From positions 80,439,362 through 80,503,361 of the forward strand of contig OW240912.1 of the NCBI GenBank assembly GCA_933207985.1: a stretch of 64,000 bases of DNA. Reading direction: 5' to 3'. The stretch is from Pelobates cultripes. Taxonomy: Eukaryota; Chordata; Amphibia; Anura; Pelobatidae. The translations under genes were made by a program, and so were the position numbers. Positions 34,793 through 46,494 of the stretch are shown one piece after another. Under the pieces are notes generated by a model that saw only the letters and a list, made by a program, of their open reading frames with translations, made no database searches and had not been told where the DNA came from. Position 1 is the stretch's first letter, and each line of letters starts with the position of its first letter.

Positions 34793-36494
34793 CTTTTTTT
34801 TTTTGTAAATCTGTTTTTATAGAAGTTTACGGTAACAGAGGTAATAGATAACAAAGAGGTTGTTCACATGGGACGCGCAGGTCCTCATCAAAAAGAGGGC
34901 ACAAATACAAAACTCATGTGGTAAGTATGATCATGAGGAGCTTGGTTGTAGTTATGCTCCTGGGCTGGGTCGTAGCCCTAAGGTTTTCCATCGATCAGCA
35001 TATCAGATACCTTCTTATCGCACTCCTTTTTCTCTGATGTATGTCAAAGGGTATAGCATTCTGCTTCCTGTCTAACTTTGGATGTTCACCTGTGACTTGT
35101 AGCTTGAGGTTTACCATACTTAGACAGGTGGGCTGCGTCAGACCCTGTGGTATATGACCCTATTCTATCTAGCTGGCCTATCCGTCCCTGTGCTCCGGTG
35201 AGGAAAATCAAGTCCTTATCAATTTAGGAAATGTTTGTCGGTGTACTATTGTCAATATGTTTGTGATCAGGGAGGATGTCCCGCTACATGCGACCTTTGC
35301 CTCGTCTGCTTCTACTCTTTCATGTTCTGTTGGTATGTGTGACGTTCTGTTGGTTGTGTTAATGAAGTGTGTGTGTTGTGTCTTGTCCCTCGCTGGTGGG
35401 TCGGTGTGCGCACCGTGTTGTGCCTTACATTTTCCATGTCAGGGTTCCTCTCATGTGTCTGGGTAAGGTTGGGATGGGAGGAGGTGGAGGGGAATGAGGT
35501 TAGTTGGGGCGGTCCGCACTACGAGGGGCCCACGCCCGTCTCCGCGTCGGGCCTGGGAGTGCCCCCCCCCCGAGAGTATCGAGCAATGTACATGAACCAC
35601 GGGCTCCATAATTCTACATGCTTGAGTTTCCTTCCCGTTAGGGAGGCATGGAGTGCCTCCGCGCTCTGTATGTCTTCCACCCGTATCCACTCTGTCTTCG
35701 TTGGGATGGCGGTTTGTTTCCAATAAGCCGGGATGGACGCCTTGGCTGCGTTCAGTACGTGTCGAAGGATTGATTGATTCCCACCACAGGTGTATCAGCG
35801 TGCCTCTTTCCTCTTGACATCTCCAACATGTCGGTGGTACCACCGGGAATATTCGGTGGATCACAGTAGGCGTTCTAAGATCAAATCAGTTTGTAGCCGA
35901 CCTCTTGGTAGTAGGAGCTCATGGAGCTCTTGTGTTGCCATATCAGGGCCTTATCCCATTGTGGCGTGGTGAATGTCTTATTGAGGGACCCCTCCCATCG
36001 CCTCTTGAAGGTGGCAACGGATGTCTGGTCGTTCATGATTAGTTGCTGGTACATTGTGGAAACTGCATGCTCCATTGTGGTGCCTTGTTCGCACAAGCCC
36101 TCGAACCACGTCAGTTCCCTGTGTAGACGTTCTCTGTGTGTCAGCGTTGTATAGTAGTGTTTCAGCTGCATATATCTGAGGGTGGTCATGAGGGTCCGTG
36201 GTCTCCCCTCCAGGAGTGTGTCCAGATCTCAAAGCCCGTCGGTGCTTAGGGCCCGGTTTATGGGTATATAGTCCCCTTCACCCAGGAATCCCCATGCTCT
36301 GGCTGGCTGGCAGGCCTCCCCCAATTTTGCTGTTATGCGTCACCGAGAGCAGTGGGCTAGGTGTAGGTGATATGTTTGGCTTTTCTTTTAAGGATTTCCA
36401 TCCCCGGAGTGTTTGTGTGACCGGCCCTTCCTCTTCCCCCCGCTCCTGAGTTCGCAGGTCTCCTCCCCAGATCTTTGTTTCCATCATGCCCTCC
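34793..36494 (-). mobile_element. 5'-truncated L1/Tx1-type LINE with 16-bp target duplication
   Basis: Flanked by a perfect 16-bp duplication AACCTAGACTACATTT (34777-34792 and 36495-36510). A T-run at 34793-34803 is the poly(A) tail on the minus strand. About 650 bp of 3' UTR precede the ORF2 C-terminal remnant. The 1702-bp insertion is 5'-truncated, as is usual for target-primed reverse transcription. Confidence 0.92.
35451..36494 (-). pseudogene. L1 ORF2 C-terminal remnant
   Basis: Two overlapping minus-strand frames carry the L1/Tx1 ORF2 C-terminal signature: a segment with LRYMQLKHYYTTLTHRERL and HKSSMSSYYQEVGYKL (36189-35881), followed in another frame by CWRCQEERGTLIHLWW (around 35830-35780), the cysteine-containing motif near the end of ORF2. 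The frame change between them is a frameshift. The endonuclease and most of the reverse transcriptase domain are missing through 5' truncation, so no activity is possible. Confidence 0.88.
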
Positions 36495-36510
36495 AACCTA
36501 GACTACATTT

Positions 36511-38199
36511 TGTGTACCCCACATTTCCTTTCAGTCTACAGTTTGCCTTCTGTTGTTTCTTTAATTTTCTGTCCATCTCAAGTTGCATATTTCTTAGTTC
36601 TGCAACTTTCTTTCTCTTTCTTGCTATTTCTCATCCCCTCTCTTTTTCTACCTGTCTTTTCCAGAGGTTACTAGCGGACTGTATCTCCATTAGTCTGCTT
36701 GTGTTGAAGGTAGCATGCAGGGACTAGCATGTAGGATTCTTCATATGTGTAATAAACATAGTATTGTATAGAAAAAACAAAATGTAACCTCTGCATGATG
36801 ACATTCAGCTCCAGTCAAAACCCCATAGGAATGCATTGATTCAACTCTTTCTTATGGGGAGGGCATTAGGTCCCCTGTTGATGACGTTGAAGGAGGTGGA
36901 GCACCGATCCAATGATGGGGGACCAATGTGGGGGAGTGGTGACAAAGGGGGGTGGGAGGTGTTGGACCAGCGGGCACTTTGTATTCCTAATATTATAGAA
37001 TTCCTTTAAGCTTGGCGAATATTTGGATGTAGCTGTTTGTATTTATACATATCCTGTGAGCAAAGCATACTGGGGCAAATGATAATTGTGAGGAGAGTCC
37101 AGGAATCTCTCTTAGTTATATATTGGAAGCTAGATTTGACCAAGGGCTTAAGTCTTTTTATTTTGAATTGTTGCTTACCTATAAACTTGCAAGACCTTTA
37201 GCTGGCACAATGTAGCAGTGAAATTATTATCAGATTAAAAGTAGTCTCTGTCATGTTATCAGTGACCGAGTACCATCTAATACATCTTAATACATTCTAC
37301 CCAGGTATTTTTTTAAAAGCAATGAATTATTCTTGAGCATTAGATTAACTTCAGCAATTTTTGGCTCTGGAGTTCAATTTCATGTGATGTTATAGCCCTT
37401 TTTGACTATATTAAAAGGCATTCATTGTGAACATTTTTTTTTCTGTTTCTTCATTTGACCTAGATGGGTATTCAGCTAATCATACTGCAAAGGCCTAGAG
37501 TAGACAGTGTAAAAAATTAAATTAACACTAGAAAATAGATAAACTGATGATTAAACATAAGCAATTGTTGTTTCTTCTCAGCCTTCAGAATAAATACATG
37601 TAAACTGCAATTATCCTCACATTTAAGGGTCATCACACACCGATATCAAAGAAGTAACTAAAATAATTTTTACTTAACCTGCATTAAGTTATAAACTGAA
37701 TATGTATATCATCCAGACACAGAACATCACAATTAAATTATAATAAGTAGCCAAACCTAGAAACCTCTTTCCCTGATTCTTTAAATGCTATATTATCTCT
37801 TAATAAATCTTTTTTACATTTTTTTTTTCCAGAATGAGAATGAAAATCCTGCAAAAAGGATAATCTGGCGTGATTAAAAAAACAAAACTATTTTTTTTTT
37901 AAATTAAAATAACCCAGTAAAGTTCAAATCTCTGTCAAATGGGAAGCTGAATCAAACCTTGTGAATTTGTGAATGAACCAATGCTTATTCAATCCAAGAT
38001 GTTATTGTTATTCATCCTAAAAAAACACGTTTTTTGGTTAGAGCAACCTTTGCTGTGCTGGTCTGCTTCCCAAATAAAAAAAAAAAGCTAAAACTTACCT
38101 CTCTGTTCCAGTGCCAAGGCCAAGTTCTCCTTGCAGTCTGACACTCCTCTGCTGACATCACTCCACCTCGCTGTAACTGGAGGGATGGCGGGATGTCTG
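36511..38199. other. no gene; right end of a TTAA element near 36830-37010
   Basis: CCCATAGGAATGCATTGATT, GATGACGTTGAAGG and a close CTAATATTATAGAATTCCTTTAA at 37009 form the right part of a decayed TTAA-type element. The rest is AT-rich without supported features. Confidence 0.5.
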
Positions 38200-38489
38200 A
38201 CTGACAGGAGGACATAGGTAATATGGAGGGGGGTTGTACTACTATTTGACAATTGGTACCAGCTTGCTGTGCGTACTTACATCAGATTCCCAGTATGCAC
38301 AAAATTAAAATTAGCCACCTGGGATGATTGTTCCAGGCTGGCTAATGGTGCCTCAATGATGCTGCCAGAGGCAAAGTAAAAACCTTGGCAGCTGAGAAAA
38401 TCAATGGGAAATGTGCAACATACAAACTCAAGGCACCATAACCACTGCAAATTACTGAAATGGTCATGGTGCTTGGAATAATCCTTTAA
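38200..38489. mobile_element. decayed TTAA-type element fragment
   Basis: AAGGCACCATAACCACTGCA, CTGAAATGGTCATGGTGCTT and the close GGAATAATCCTTTAA at 38486-38489 resemble the end of family-C/A elements. The left limit is not determined. Confidence 0.4.
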
Positions 38490-39008
38490 AGAAGCGGTCC
38501 CACCCCAGAACAACGTAACCTCTATGAAGTAGTTAAGGGGCCAGTAGTGCCTGGGTGCCATCTTAACTTCATGGGTCAAACCGTTTTTTTAATTTTTAAA
38601 CCCTAAAGTTGTCACCCCAGCTAGTGTATTGAGCCTCCAAAATAACTTTAATGTGAAGTTCTAATAGGGATGAAGTCCAGATGTGCAAATCAGGAAGCGG
38701 TTTATCCCCCAAAAGACTCACAGCTATACTTGTTAGACTAGGTGCCTAAAGTAACTGAAGATAGATGGAATCGGTCCGGAATTGTACGTTTTAGCTCAAA
38801 ATAGTTAAAATGCAGAAAAAATGTATTGCAATTACCATGTCAATCATAACAGTTTAGTGAACAAACCTGCATGCAATGATTGAGGGTTGTAAATACTTAT
38901 GTAACTAACAAATGTACGTTTTCCTTGTTTAGTTAGCTTTATTTCCACAATAAATATGTTTCTGTGCTGCCTAAATAACATTCTTAAAATCCCAGTAAAA
39001 TTAATTTT

Positions 39009-39197
39009 TTAAAGGAGCATTCAAGTACCATAATCCCTATAACCAACTGTAGTGGTTATGGTGCCAGAAGTGCCCTCGCGCCCTGCCATTGTAAGTAGTC
39101 AAACCTGGGGTCCACCAGTTGCCTCATACCATGAAGTCTGAAGCTCCTTGGCTGAGAGAGTGGGTGTAGTGAATTTGGTGCTTGCAGTGTTCCTTAA
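39009..39197. mobile_element. short TTAA-type element (189 bp)
   Basis: Opens TTAAAGGAGCATTCAAGTAC, with hairpin CATAACCACTACAGTTGGTTAT-like arms (plus-strand ATAACCAACTGTAGTGGTTAT), and closes TTGCAGTGTTCCTTAA. Confidence 0.6.
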
Positions 39198-39235
39198 AGT
39201 TCAAGTTGGGAGATAAATATTCTGATACCTATTAC

Positions 39236-39500
39236 TTAAAGGGACACTCTAGGCATCAAAACAACTTAATCTAAATTAAGTTGTTATGGTGCCAGGAGGT
39301 CCCTTTACCTCAAGGGGCTTAACTGTTCTCAAATGTTTTAACCCCTATCTTGCCTCCAGCGGCGATGTTCGCTCCAACACCAGGAGACATTCTGCTTCTG
39401 AAATTCCAGGTTCAGGAAGCACGGAGTACCGATGGTCAGGGGCGCTGCTTATTGGCTAAGAACAGTCAGCTGATGCTCTCAGCCAGTCAGTGACTCCCAT
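39236..39500 (+). mobile_element. truncated TTAA-type element
   Basis: TTAAAGGGACACTCTAGGCA, hairpin ACAACTTAATCTAAATTAAGTTGT and GGTGCCAGGAGGTCCCTTTA mark the left part. The same left-end arrangement occurs at 48282. No right terminus. Confidence 0.55.
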
Positions 39501-40102
39501 TCACAAAACTGGCTTGGAAATTAGTATCAACCATACTAAATAAGACCCAGATATGAAAATTAAATCTAAGGGATTTTGTTGATCCATGGAGATATTTGAT
39601 TGCTACATTAGAGTTGCGGGATTCCCTCCCCCCCCACTAATTTGTGCAAAAACTGAAAATCTCTTCATGCTGGGTTTGATGCTTCTTTATAATAAACTGG
39701 GCTAACACAGTTGTGTGAAAGGCTGAATTTTGTAAGTCTTTTTTAAGCCTATATTACTAAGTATTGAAAGGATTTGGTTAAATAGAAGTAATAAAGATTA
39801 CAGCAGGACTCCATATATTTAAAAGTCCTAAAGTACGAGCCAGGTTTATAGTTCACTCCTCTTAAGGCAACTTAAGATGTGCTTGTGTAAAGGAATGTTA
39901 ATGTGTGTGAATGTGGTGGTTTTGTGTGGGGTGTCAATGTGTGTGTGTGAATGCAGAGGTGTATATGTGCAGAGTGTTATTGTGCATGTTAACGTACGGC
40001 TGTTTTTTTTATTTTGAGGTTTGCGTCTGTACAATCATGTCAGATATTTTTACATGGCTTCACTCTCCCAATTTTATTTGCAAATCCAATACAATTGGGA
40101 GT

Positions 40103-40581
40103 TTAAAGGGACACCGTAGGCACTGTATCTGCTTCATCTCATTAAGCTGGTTATAGTGTATGGAGTCCCCTGGTGCCATCATTTCTTTCAGCATTAAACA
40201 GTTTTTAATGTTGTAATATTTTAATGTTAAACAAGAGACCACGGCAGTCCATCCCCCATGGGCTGCTTTGCCTAATAAGGAAGTATTACCCTGAGCAGCA
40301 ATGGGCAGCTGTGATTGGCTGAGAGTGTCAGCTGACTTCTTTTAACCTGTCAGAGCTCCAACTGACGGTATAAATGGGTATGACAACAAGGAAGTGTGTA
40401 ATCTCTGCCTTAGCTACACATACAGAAGGGGCCGGACTGTGGGTGGCCAGGGACTCTTATTTTGTGGTATACTGCACAAACATGGTGCAACACTGAATGG
40501 AGGGACAGTGCCAGGGCACTCCAGGCACTATAACCAATTCAAAGAGACAAAGTGGTTATAGTGACTACAGTGTCCCTTTAA
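40103..40581 (+). mobile_element. TTAA-type element, family C (forward copy)
   Basis: Opens TTAAAGGGACACCGTAGGCA and closes ACTACAGTGTCCCTTTAA, 479 bp. The whole sequence is repeated in opposite orientation at 49155-49631 with high visible similarity (for example GAAGGGGCCGGACTGTGGGT here and its reverse complement there). Non-coding. It lies in the intron upstream of exon 2. Confidence 0.9.
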
Positions 40582-40993
40582 AGAATAAACATGACAGTTG
40601 ATATATTCCTTCCATTTTTTCCCCCAGTTCTTGTCCCACTCTCCATGTACTCCTCCTCAACTTGTCCCCATATTCCATCTTCTGTCACACTCCCCTATCC
40701 CCATTCTCTCTCTCCTCTGAGTAGGCTGCATATTAAATTGACACTGTCACCGTCTGGAGACATTGCAGAATTTGCAAAGACCCCGACGGTGACATCACCG
40801 CTGGTGGTCTGGTGGCTGTGTGGGAGGGGTAGGTAAAGATGAGATTTACTTTCCAGAACCTGTCCATCGTGAGCTTGGTCATCTTACTCCAGCCAATTCC
40901 CTATTTGTCTCTGTATATCCTTTGACTGGGTTGGAATTTCAGTGAAACCGCAACACCGTCAAAATGAGTATTTCATTAAGATAGTATCTTTAT

Positions 40994-43208
40994 GGGGGTG
41001 GGGCCTGCTACCAAACCTGTGCGGACGCCATTTCTATCAGCTCCCAAATCGCAAGAACTAAATCCATGCCAAATCAGAGTTTCCTGCACCCATCCAGCCC
41101 TGCCACACACCCAACGGGCACCAGCGCAGCAAACCGTAACCTCTGATGCCTTTTTTCCAGCCACAAAGGCTGCAGAAATGGAGACGCAAGATTGAGGCCT
41201 ACCACGCGCCACTGATCCTCGAAAAATCCTGCGCGGACACCCGACGGAACTCAGGGACACCAATCACCCGCAGGAACAACCCGACATCCTTGCTCATACA
41301 CCAGCCATGGGACGCCGCTCCCAAAAACCACAAGGTACACCTGGAGACAGGGATATAGGAGCTATGCTTCAACGGCCCGTTAATTTTAAGCCAGCTGCCA
41401 TGGCAACATTGCCAGAGGTAGCCCAGACACCCACTATAGCTCAGCAGAGCCCTCATCTGTCTGGATCACTTCAGACACGACAGCCGGACAAAGCACTCAG
41501 TACAAGACAACATGGCCCTGACCCCTCTGAGCACCCCCAGACACCACCACCTGAAAGGCTGCAAATCCAGACAAAGCTCTGACTCTCAGGGGCACCCCCG
41601 CGCACTACAGCCTGACCGGGCACACAACCCAACACAGCATAGATCTGACTCACCCGGGCACTCACAAGACCCGCACACCACCACCGAAGTCCATGGATGA
41701 CTCTGCTTCGACTACAAAACGCAACCTCAAAATCCTCTTAGCAGACATCCACAAACTCCTGACAGCTGACTCAGCCCTCCTCAAGACTGAACTACGCACA
41801 GTCACGGAAAGGGTGAGAGCCACGAAGGACGAAGTGGTGACAGTCCATGCTCACATGAACCAGATGGAAGAAGCTATCAAACAAATCCAGCAACAAAACA
41901 CACACCTGTCAATCAAAATGTCAACCATGTTAGTCCGGCAACGCTGCTCCCCCATAAAAATCTGGGGCAGCCCCATGACGATATCGGCTGAAGAGCTGCC
42001 GCATTACATCAGGCGCCTACTAACTACAGTGCTTCCACACACACTGGTAAAGAAAATCATCATTGATGGGGTATACCACTTGCCTAGCCCTCCACACCTA
42101 AAGACCCCAACAGCCAGAAATGTCATCCAAGACAAGCTACACATAATGGCGGGGTTGAAGGGCAAGACACCATGGTCATTTGAGAACTCCTCATTAACGT
42201 TCTTCCAAGACCTATCAAAAACCACCCTTATGTGGCGCAAATCCTATGGGTGCTCACCACATAACTACGATCAGCAAACATAGCCGACAGATGTGGCGCT
42301 AACGGGACTCTAGAAGTCACCCATGAAGGCACTACACATGTTCTAACCTGTGGAAGAAGCAACACCCCTCCTAACCACCCTGGGACTGTCTAACTCCATG
42401 AATATGCCACAGGACAGACCTCATATGATGGCATGGGACCCTGAGAACACCATCCCATTTGAACCAAGACCCAGCGGATCACAACACCCTGTACCATGAG
42501 AGGTTTGGACTGATACCACCAGTTTTGCCAACACACCAGTTGCATGCCTTTCATATTGACATCCCAATGTTTATTTAGCTACTCTTTATTCTATATTAAT
42601 TTCTTATGTTATATATCCGCTCTACCACCACAGGTCCACGACTCACTAACCCTATACCATAGGGAGTCCAGGCTCGTTAACTCCACAAGAGCCAGCGTAT
42701 CATGCGCCCAAACACTTGGCGTCCACAAAACCAGCACCCCCCTCCCGCTGTCCCTTTGGTTAGGGGTAATCAATCAATCTAGATGCATCACTCACGACAA
42801 AACATTTCCCTCCAATATAGCATACAGACTCTCTCAACCAGCACAGCACAAAAAGCCAGACTAACAAACATGATTTTAACGCAATCCAGGTACTCTATAA
42901 CTTTACCAACTCCTCACAGCACATACGGAGTGCCAACACCATCAGACCCTTAATTCACATGTGCTGCCACTGTACACCATTTCTCACACTAAACACAACA
43001 CATATTGACACATCTGTATAGAACATTATGTAATGTTTACCATGTAAATGTTGTTCCAGAATTTGTTCTTGCCTGACCCAAAATTGGTGCGAATCTTTAA
43101 TGACACTGTATCTGTATGTCTCTGGAGCACTTATGTGCACACATGTTTGTGAAACTTAAATACGATGCACCAAAAATGAAAAATAAAGAATACAAAGAAA
43201 AAAAAAAA
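40994..43208 (+). mobile_element. ORF1-only L1-type element (HAL1-like)
   Basis: Starts GGGGGTGGGGCCTGCTACC and ends in an A-rich tail (43193-43208). Flanks AAGATAGTATCTTTAT before and AAAATTGTATCTTTTT after agree at 13 of 16 positions, with GTATCTTT identical, consistent with a decayed target duplication. Between 5' UTR and tail there is an ORF1-type coding remnant but no endonuclease or reverse transcriptase. The 925 bp after ORF1 looks like 3' UTR. Mammalian half-L1 (HAL1) elements have this layout. Confidence 0.72.
41307..42283 (+). pseudogene. L1/Tx1-type ORF1 remnant
   Basis: The N-terminal part begins MGRRSQKPQGTPGDRDIG at 41307 and breaks at a stop (41582). The frame resumes at 41693 with MDDSASTTKRNLKILLADI and runs 196 codons. 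That part has a heptad-like coiled-coil stretch (residues about 15-75), then AEELPHYIRRLLTTVLPHT and VYHLPSPPHLKTPTARNVI, and FENSSLTFFQDLSKTTLMWR, matching the RRM-to-C-terminal-domain layout of L1 ORF1p. ORF1p is an RNA chaperone that trimerises through the coiled coil. At least two frame changes disrupt it. Confidence 0.78.
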
Positions 43209-43220
43209 TTGTATCTTTTT

Positions 43221-45818
43221 TAATTACTCATTTTTTGGGGGGAGAGGGGTGACAGTGCAGCTTTAAATTGTTAGATATAAATGCCATGGAATTCTATACT
43301 GAATGGGTGGGAAGCTATTCTCAAATAACTATTTAACAAGTAATCTTAGTGAAACTGTTGAAATTTCTTCTTGCAGAATTACCCAGCCTGTTTATTTCAG
43401 AATGGTAACGTGTAATATCATGCTGCTGATTCCCCATTTTAGTCTCCCCTCTAAATGTATTTTCTTCTTGCAGATTGAACTCTTCAATCCCTAAGACTGT
43501 GGTCTACTTTTAAAATTTCCTTTACCTGAGCTAGAGTTGTCATACATGTTTTTTTAATGGATTGTTACTAAGAATAAGTAATCATCTTAACCTTATTACA
43601 GCAAACATGTGGCCAATAAAGTAATTCCTGTTTCTGCCCTGAAACCAGACTGGAAACTCGGTGCAGCTAATAAAATGTCACATATAACTGTAGAGATGCA
43701 GAAATACATAAATCACTGTGCACCTTAATGGTTTATGGACATCTGTGCGTGAATACAGACTGGCGGTGTAGGTGCCAGTTGGTGGATGGCATAATTTCTT
43801 TGCCTCAATCCTCAAGGGTCCAATGTCTGTAGGCAAATGCCAGTTTACTGATGCCTCGAGACACCACAGCATAACCTGTGGTGAGACTTGCCATCGGGTA
43901 CGATACCTTTGCTGTAAGGCAATCTCCTGCATGATTTAACTAGTAAATCTGATAACATTGCATATAAATCTTGTTTTTTTCCAAGTAACACTTTCTCGAA
44001 GGGATGCTCTTGAGTGAGTCATTATGTCTTATTAACAATCCACTGCCATGGAAACCTGTTCAGGCAGCCAGCCAAGAACGCAAGCTGCAAGCGTTTTTTT
44101 TTTTTTTTTACTAATTATTGAGTTATTGTCGGAATAAAAATCGTCTCTCTATTGACTCTTTATTAGTTAATCATACCCGTTGGTTATCAGAACTTTCACT
44201 GTCAAAGGTTTCTGTTCTGCTGAAAGTATTCGAGGTTCATTTATTTTTTGTCTGACAGTCATTTTTTTTCTCCTCGTTTCTTTTCTCGGGGTTTTAGCAA
44301 CACGCAATGCCATTTAGAAAGATTTTGGCCATAAGACATGTAACATTGATTTTGTAAACTCCTCACAAGTTCATTGTTTTTATCATACAGTATTCTTATT
44401 ACGATAAATTAACTAATGTTGGAAACCTATTTCTAGTAATGCCAGATGGGCAAAAATATTCTGCCAATGAAAAAATGGCTTCACAGCCATAAAACAGTCA
44501 TGTGTTTGAATTAACATTTTCCATCTGGCTACAGTCAAAAAATGTGGACGTGGCCCTCCCAAATTCAGGCCCTGGGTGTGGGTAGGTTAATTAATGAAGG
44601 ACTTGGTTGATGAATGCGATTCTGACTACATTGTGGTATAACCATACACCAAGGTTACTTAATTGGTAGATGTACATGTTTTGGGGGTGATGTGAGCAGT
44701 ATGTGGCACGCTGGAGGGTGTGTGATAGGGTGCGTCAGTGTAAATGTATGTGTGTATAATAGTGTATGTGACAGTGGGTACGTACAAATAGGTGTTAGGT
44801 GTGTGACAGGATGAGTGGTAGGTGGGGGTGACATAGTGACAGGATGGTTGTATATAGTTGTTAGAGGAGGTGAGGGATATGGACCAGGGTGAATGTAAAT
44901 GTGTGGAAGAACATTGTTGCTGCTGACAGTCCTGTAATAATAAAATGTATTGCAGATCCTACCATAAATGGACCTTGAAGCTGAAGTAGAAGATTTTGTA
45001 CTGCCGACCTCTTTCTTTACATTTCTTCCAGGTGGCAGTAGGCGCTGCCTACATTGTAAAGATCCCAAATATAATGGTTGCATGCCAGAACTATAAATAT
45101 AATAATACAAGTAGAGTTAGCTTCCAACTCTCAGTGAGTTGTAGTGGAGCAGACCACAGGTGAGAAGTCAAAACACCTGAAACAGGATGAGTATTTAGAT
45201 TTGAGGGGGGCATGTGTTGATGAGGTTTTCTACAGTGGCTGGATGAACAAACCCAAAAAGGATCCAACCTAAAATGGTACCACATGGGACATTCAACAGA
45301 TTAAACCTAAAGAAAATAAAGTATCAAATGCAGGTAGAGTAATACAAGGAGAATAGCCATCCCTAAAATAATAACCGTGCCTGTGCTTGTGACGATGTAA
45401 TGTAAAGAGAGAAAGGCTTACACTGAATTTGTTTTTCACTGACTGTGACAGGTATAACTGGTTTCAAATGAATATGTTTCCCCAATGTTCTTCACCAGAT
45501 TAACTAAGTTTTATCAACCATTGAAGTAGTCCTGGTAGTATTGTATAATTTCAGCTCTATTACCTTTTACTGCAACTTGTAAACTCTTTATAGATTTAGC
45601 ACAGAGCTTTTGAAGGATTAGTAGCACCTGTGACGTGGGGCACATGTAGGAAACATTGCACTTTCAGAGTGTGGAATATTTTCTGACCACAGAAGGAAAA
45701 AAGGTGCCTAAAATTGGGTTATTAGGCAGTAACCACCATTTCAAAACACAGCAGAGTGAGGTAGACATGAGAGCGAAATATAAAGAGTTTTAATTTTGTA
45801 ACCTATGTTTGTTTTGTT
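43221..45818. other. intronic sequence without recognised element; candidate conserved block
   Basis: GT-rich text at 44660-44830 is the only repeat seen. 44100-44420 is complex AT-rich sequence with several TAAT cores (CTAATTATTGAG, TATTAGTTAATCATAC), unlike the surrounding transposon-derived text. No exon of the host gene was found here. Confidence 0.4.
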
Positions 45819-46180
45819 TTAAAGAGACAAGTTTAATGAAGCCGTTATGGTGTATAGATTATACCCTTGGAGTCTCACTGCTCAATTCTCTGGTATTTAG
45901 GCAGTCCTAGTCAAACCTACCCTGGCTGTGACTCTCCTGTGTGTGATCATAGTTCAATTAGCTGAGCAGGAGATCAAGAACTTCTTAAGTAAATGCAGTG
46001 TGATATAGAATCTGATTGAAAATTAACCTTTTTTCCATGCAATGTGTGAGTGTCACAGCCTTGGGATGTGTGCTGCATGGACAGAAACAAGTGATTTAAC
46101 TCCTAAATAGCAGAGAATTGAGACTGCATGGGCATGATCTATACAACCAAACTCAACTCTGGGTGACTTGCCATTTTAAC
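45819..46180. mobile_element. decayed TTAA-type element
   Basis: TTAAAGAGACAAGTTTAATG and AGCCGTTATGGTGTATAG resemble family-C text (ATTAAGCTGGTTATAGTGTATGG, in pieces). A clear right terminus is missing. Confidence 0.35.
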
Positions 46181-46441
46181 AGCTTTAACATTTTACATTT
46201 TTAAACATGTTTATTGTTATTATTATATTAATTTTAAATAAGTTTGTGGTAATAGCACACCAGATGGCAATTGTATACCTTCTATTAATTTTTTTTAACA
46301 CAAAATTACCTTCAGAACCAAATTGTAAAATGTATAAAAGAAAAATTGCATATGTAGATTAAGAGATGAATTCAGTGGCTCATGTTTTTCATATTGTGTA
46401 TTTGTTATAATGTGTGATTGTATCTTTCTGCTTTCTTACAG

Positions 46442-46494
46442 GTTACAATTATCACTGTGAAAAGAGTAACGGCTACGTTCTCATTAATTGGGTG
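46442..46494 (+). CDS. second coding exon of the same membrane-protein gene
   Basis: An excellent acceptor (TTTCTGCTTTCTTACAG, ending 46441) and donor GTAAGA (46495) bound a 53-bp exon. Continuing phase 0 from exon 1 it reads VTIITVKRVTATFSLIG and leaves two bases, TG, which exon 3 completes to a Cys codon. The end of the segment starts the hydrophobic helix. The short basic VKR before it would lie just outside or at the membrane surface. Another frame (YNYHCEKSNGYVLINWV) is also open, but would not match the phases of exons 1 and 3. Confidence 0.55.

Noticed and set aside
43386..43413. 28-bp candidate exon between TTCTTCTTGCAG and GTAACG
   Set aside because: Too short, and its length would break the exon 1 to exon 2 reading frame. 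A similar acceptor-like tract occurs again at 43473.
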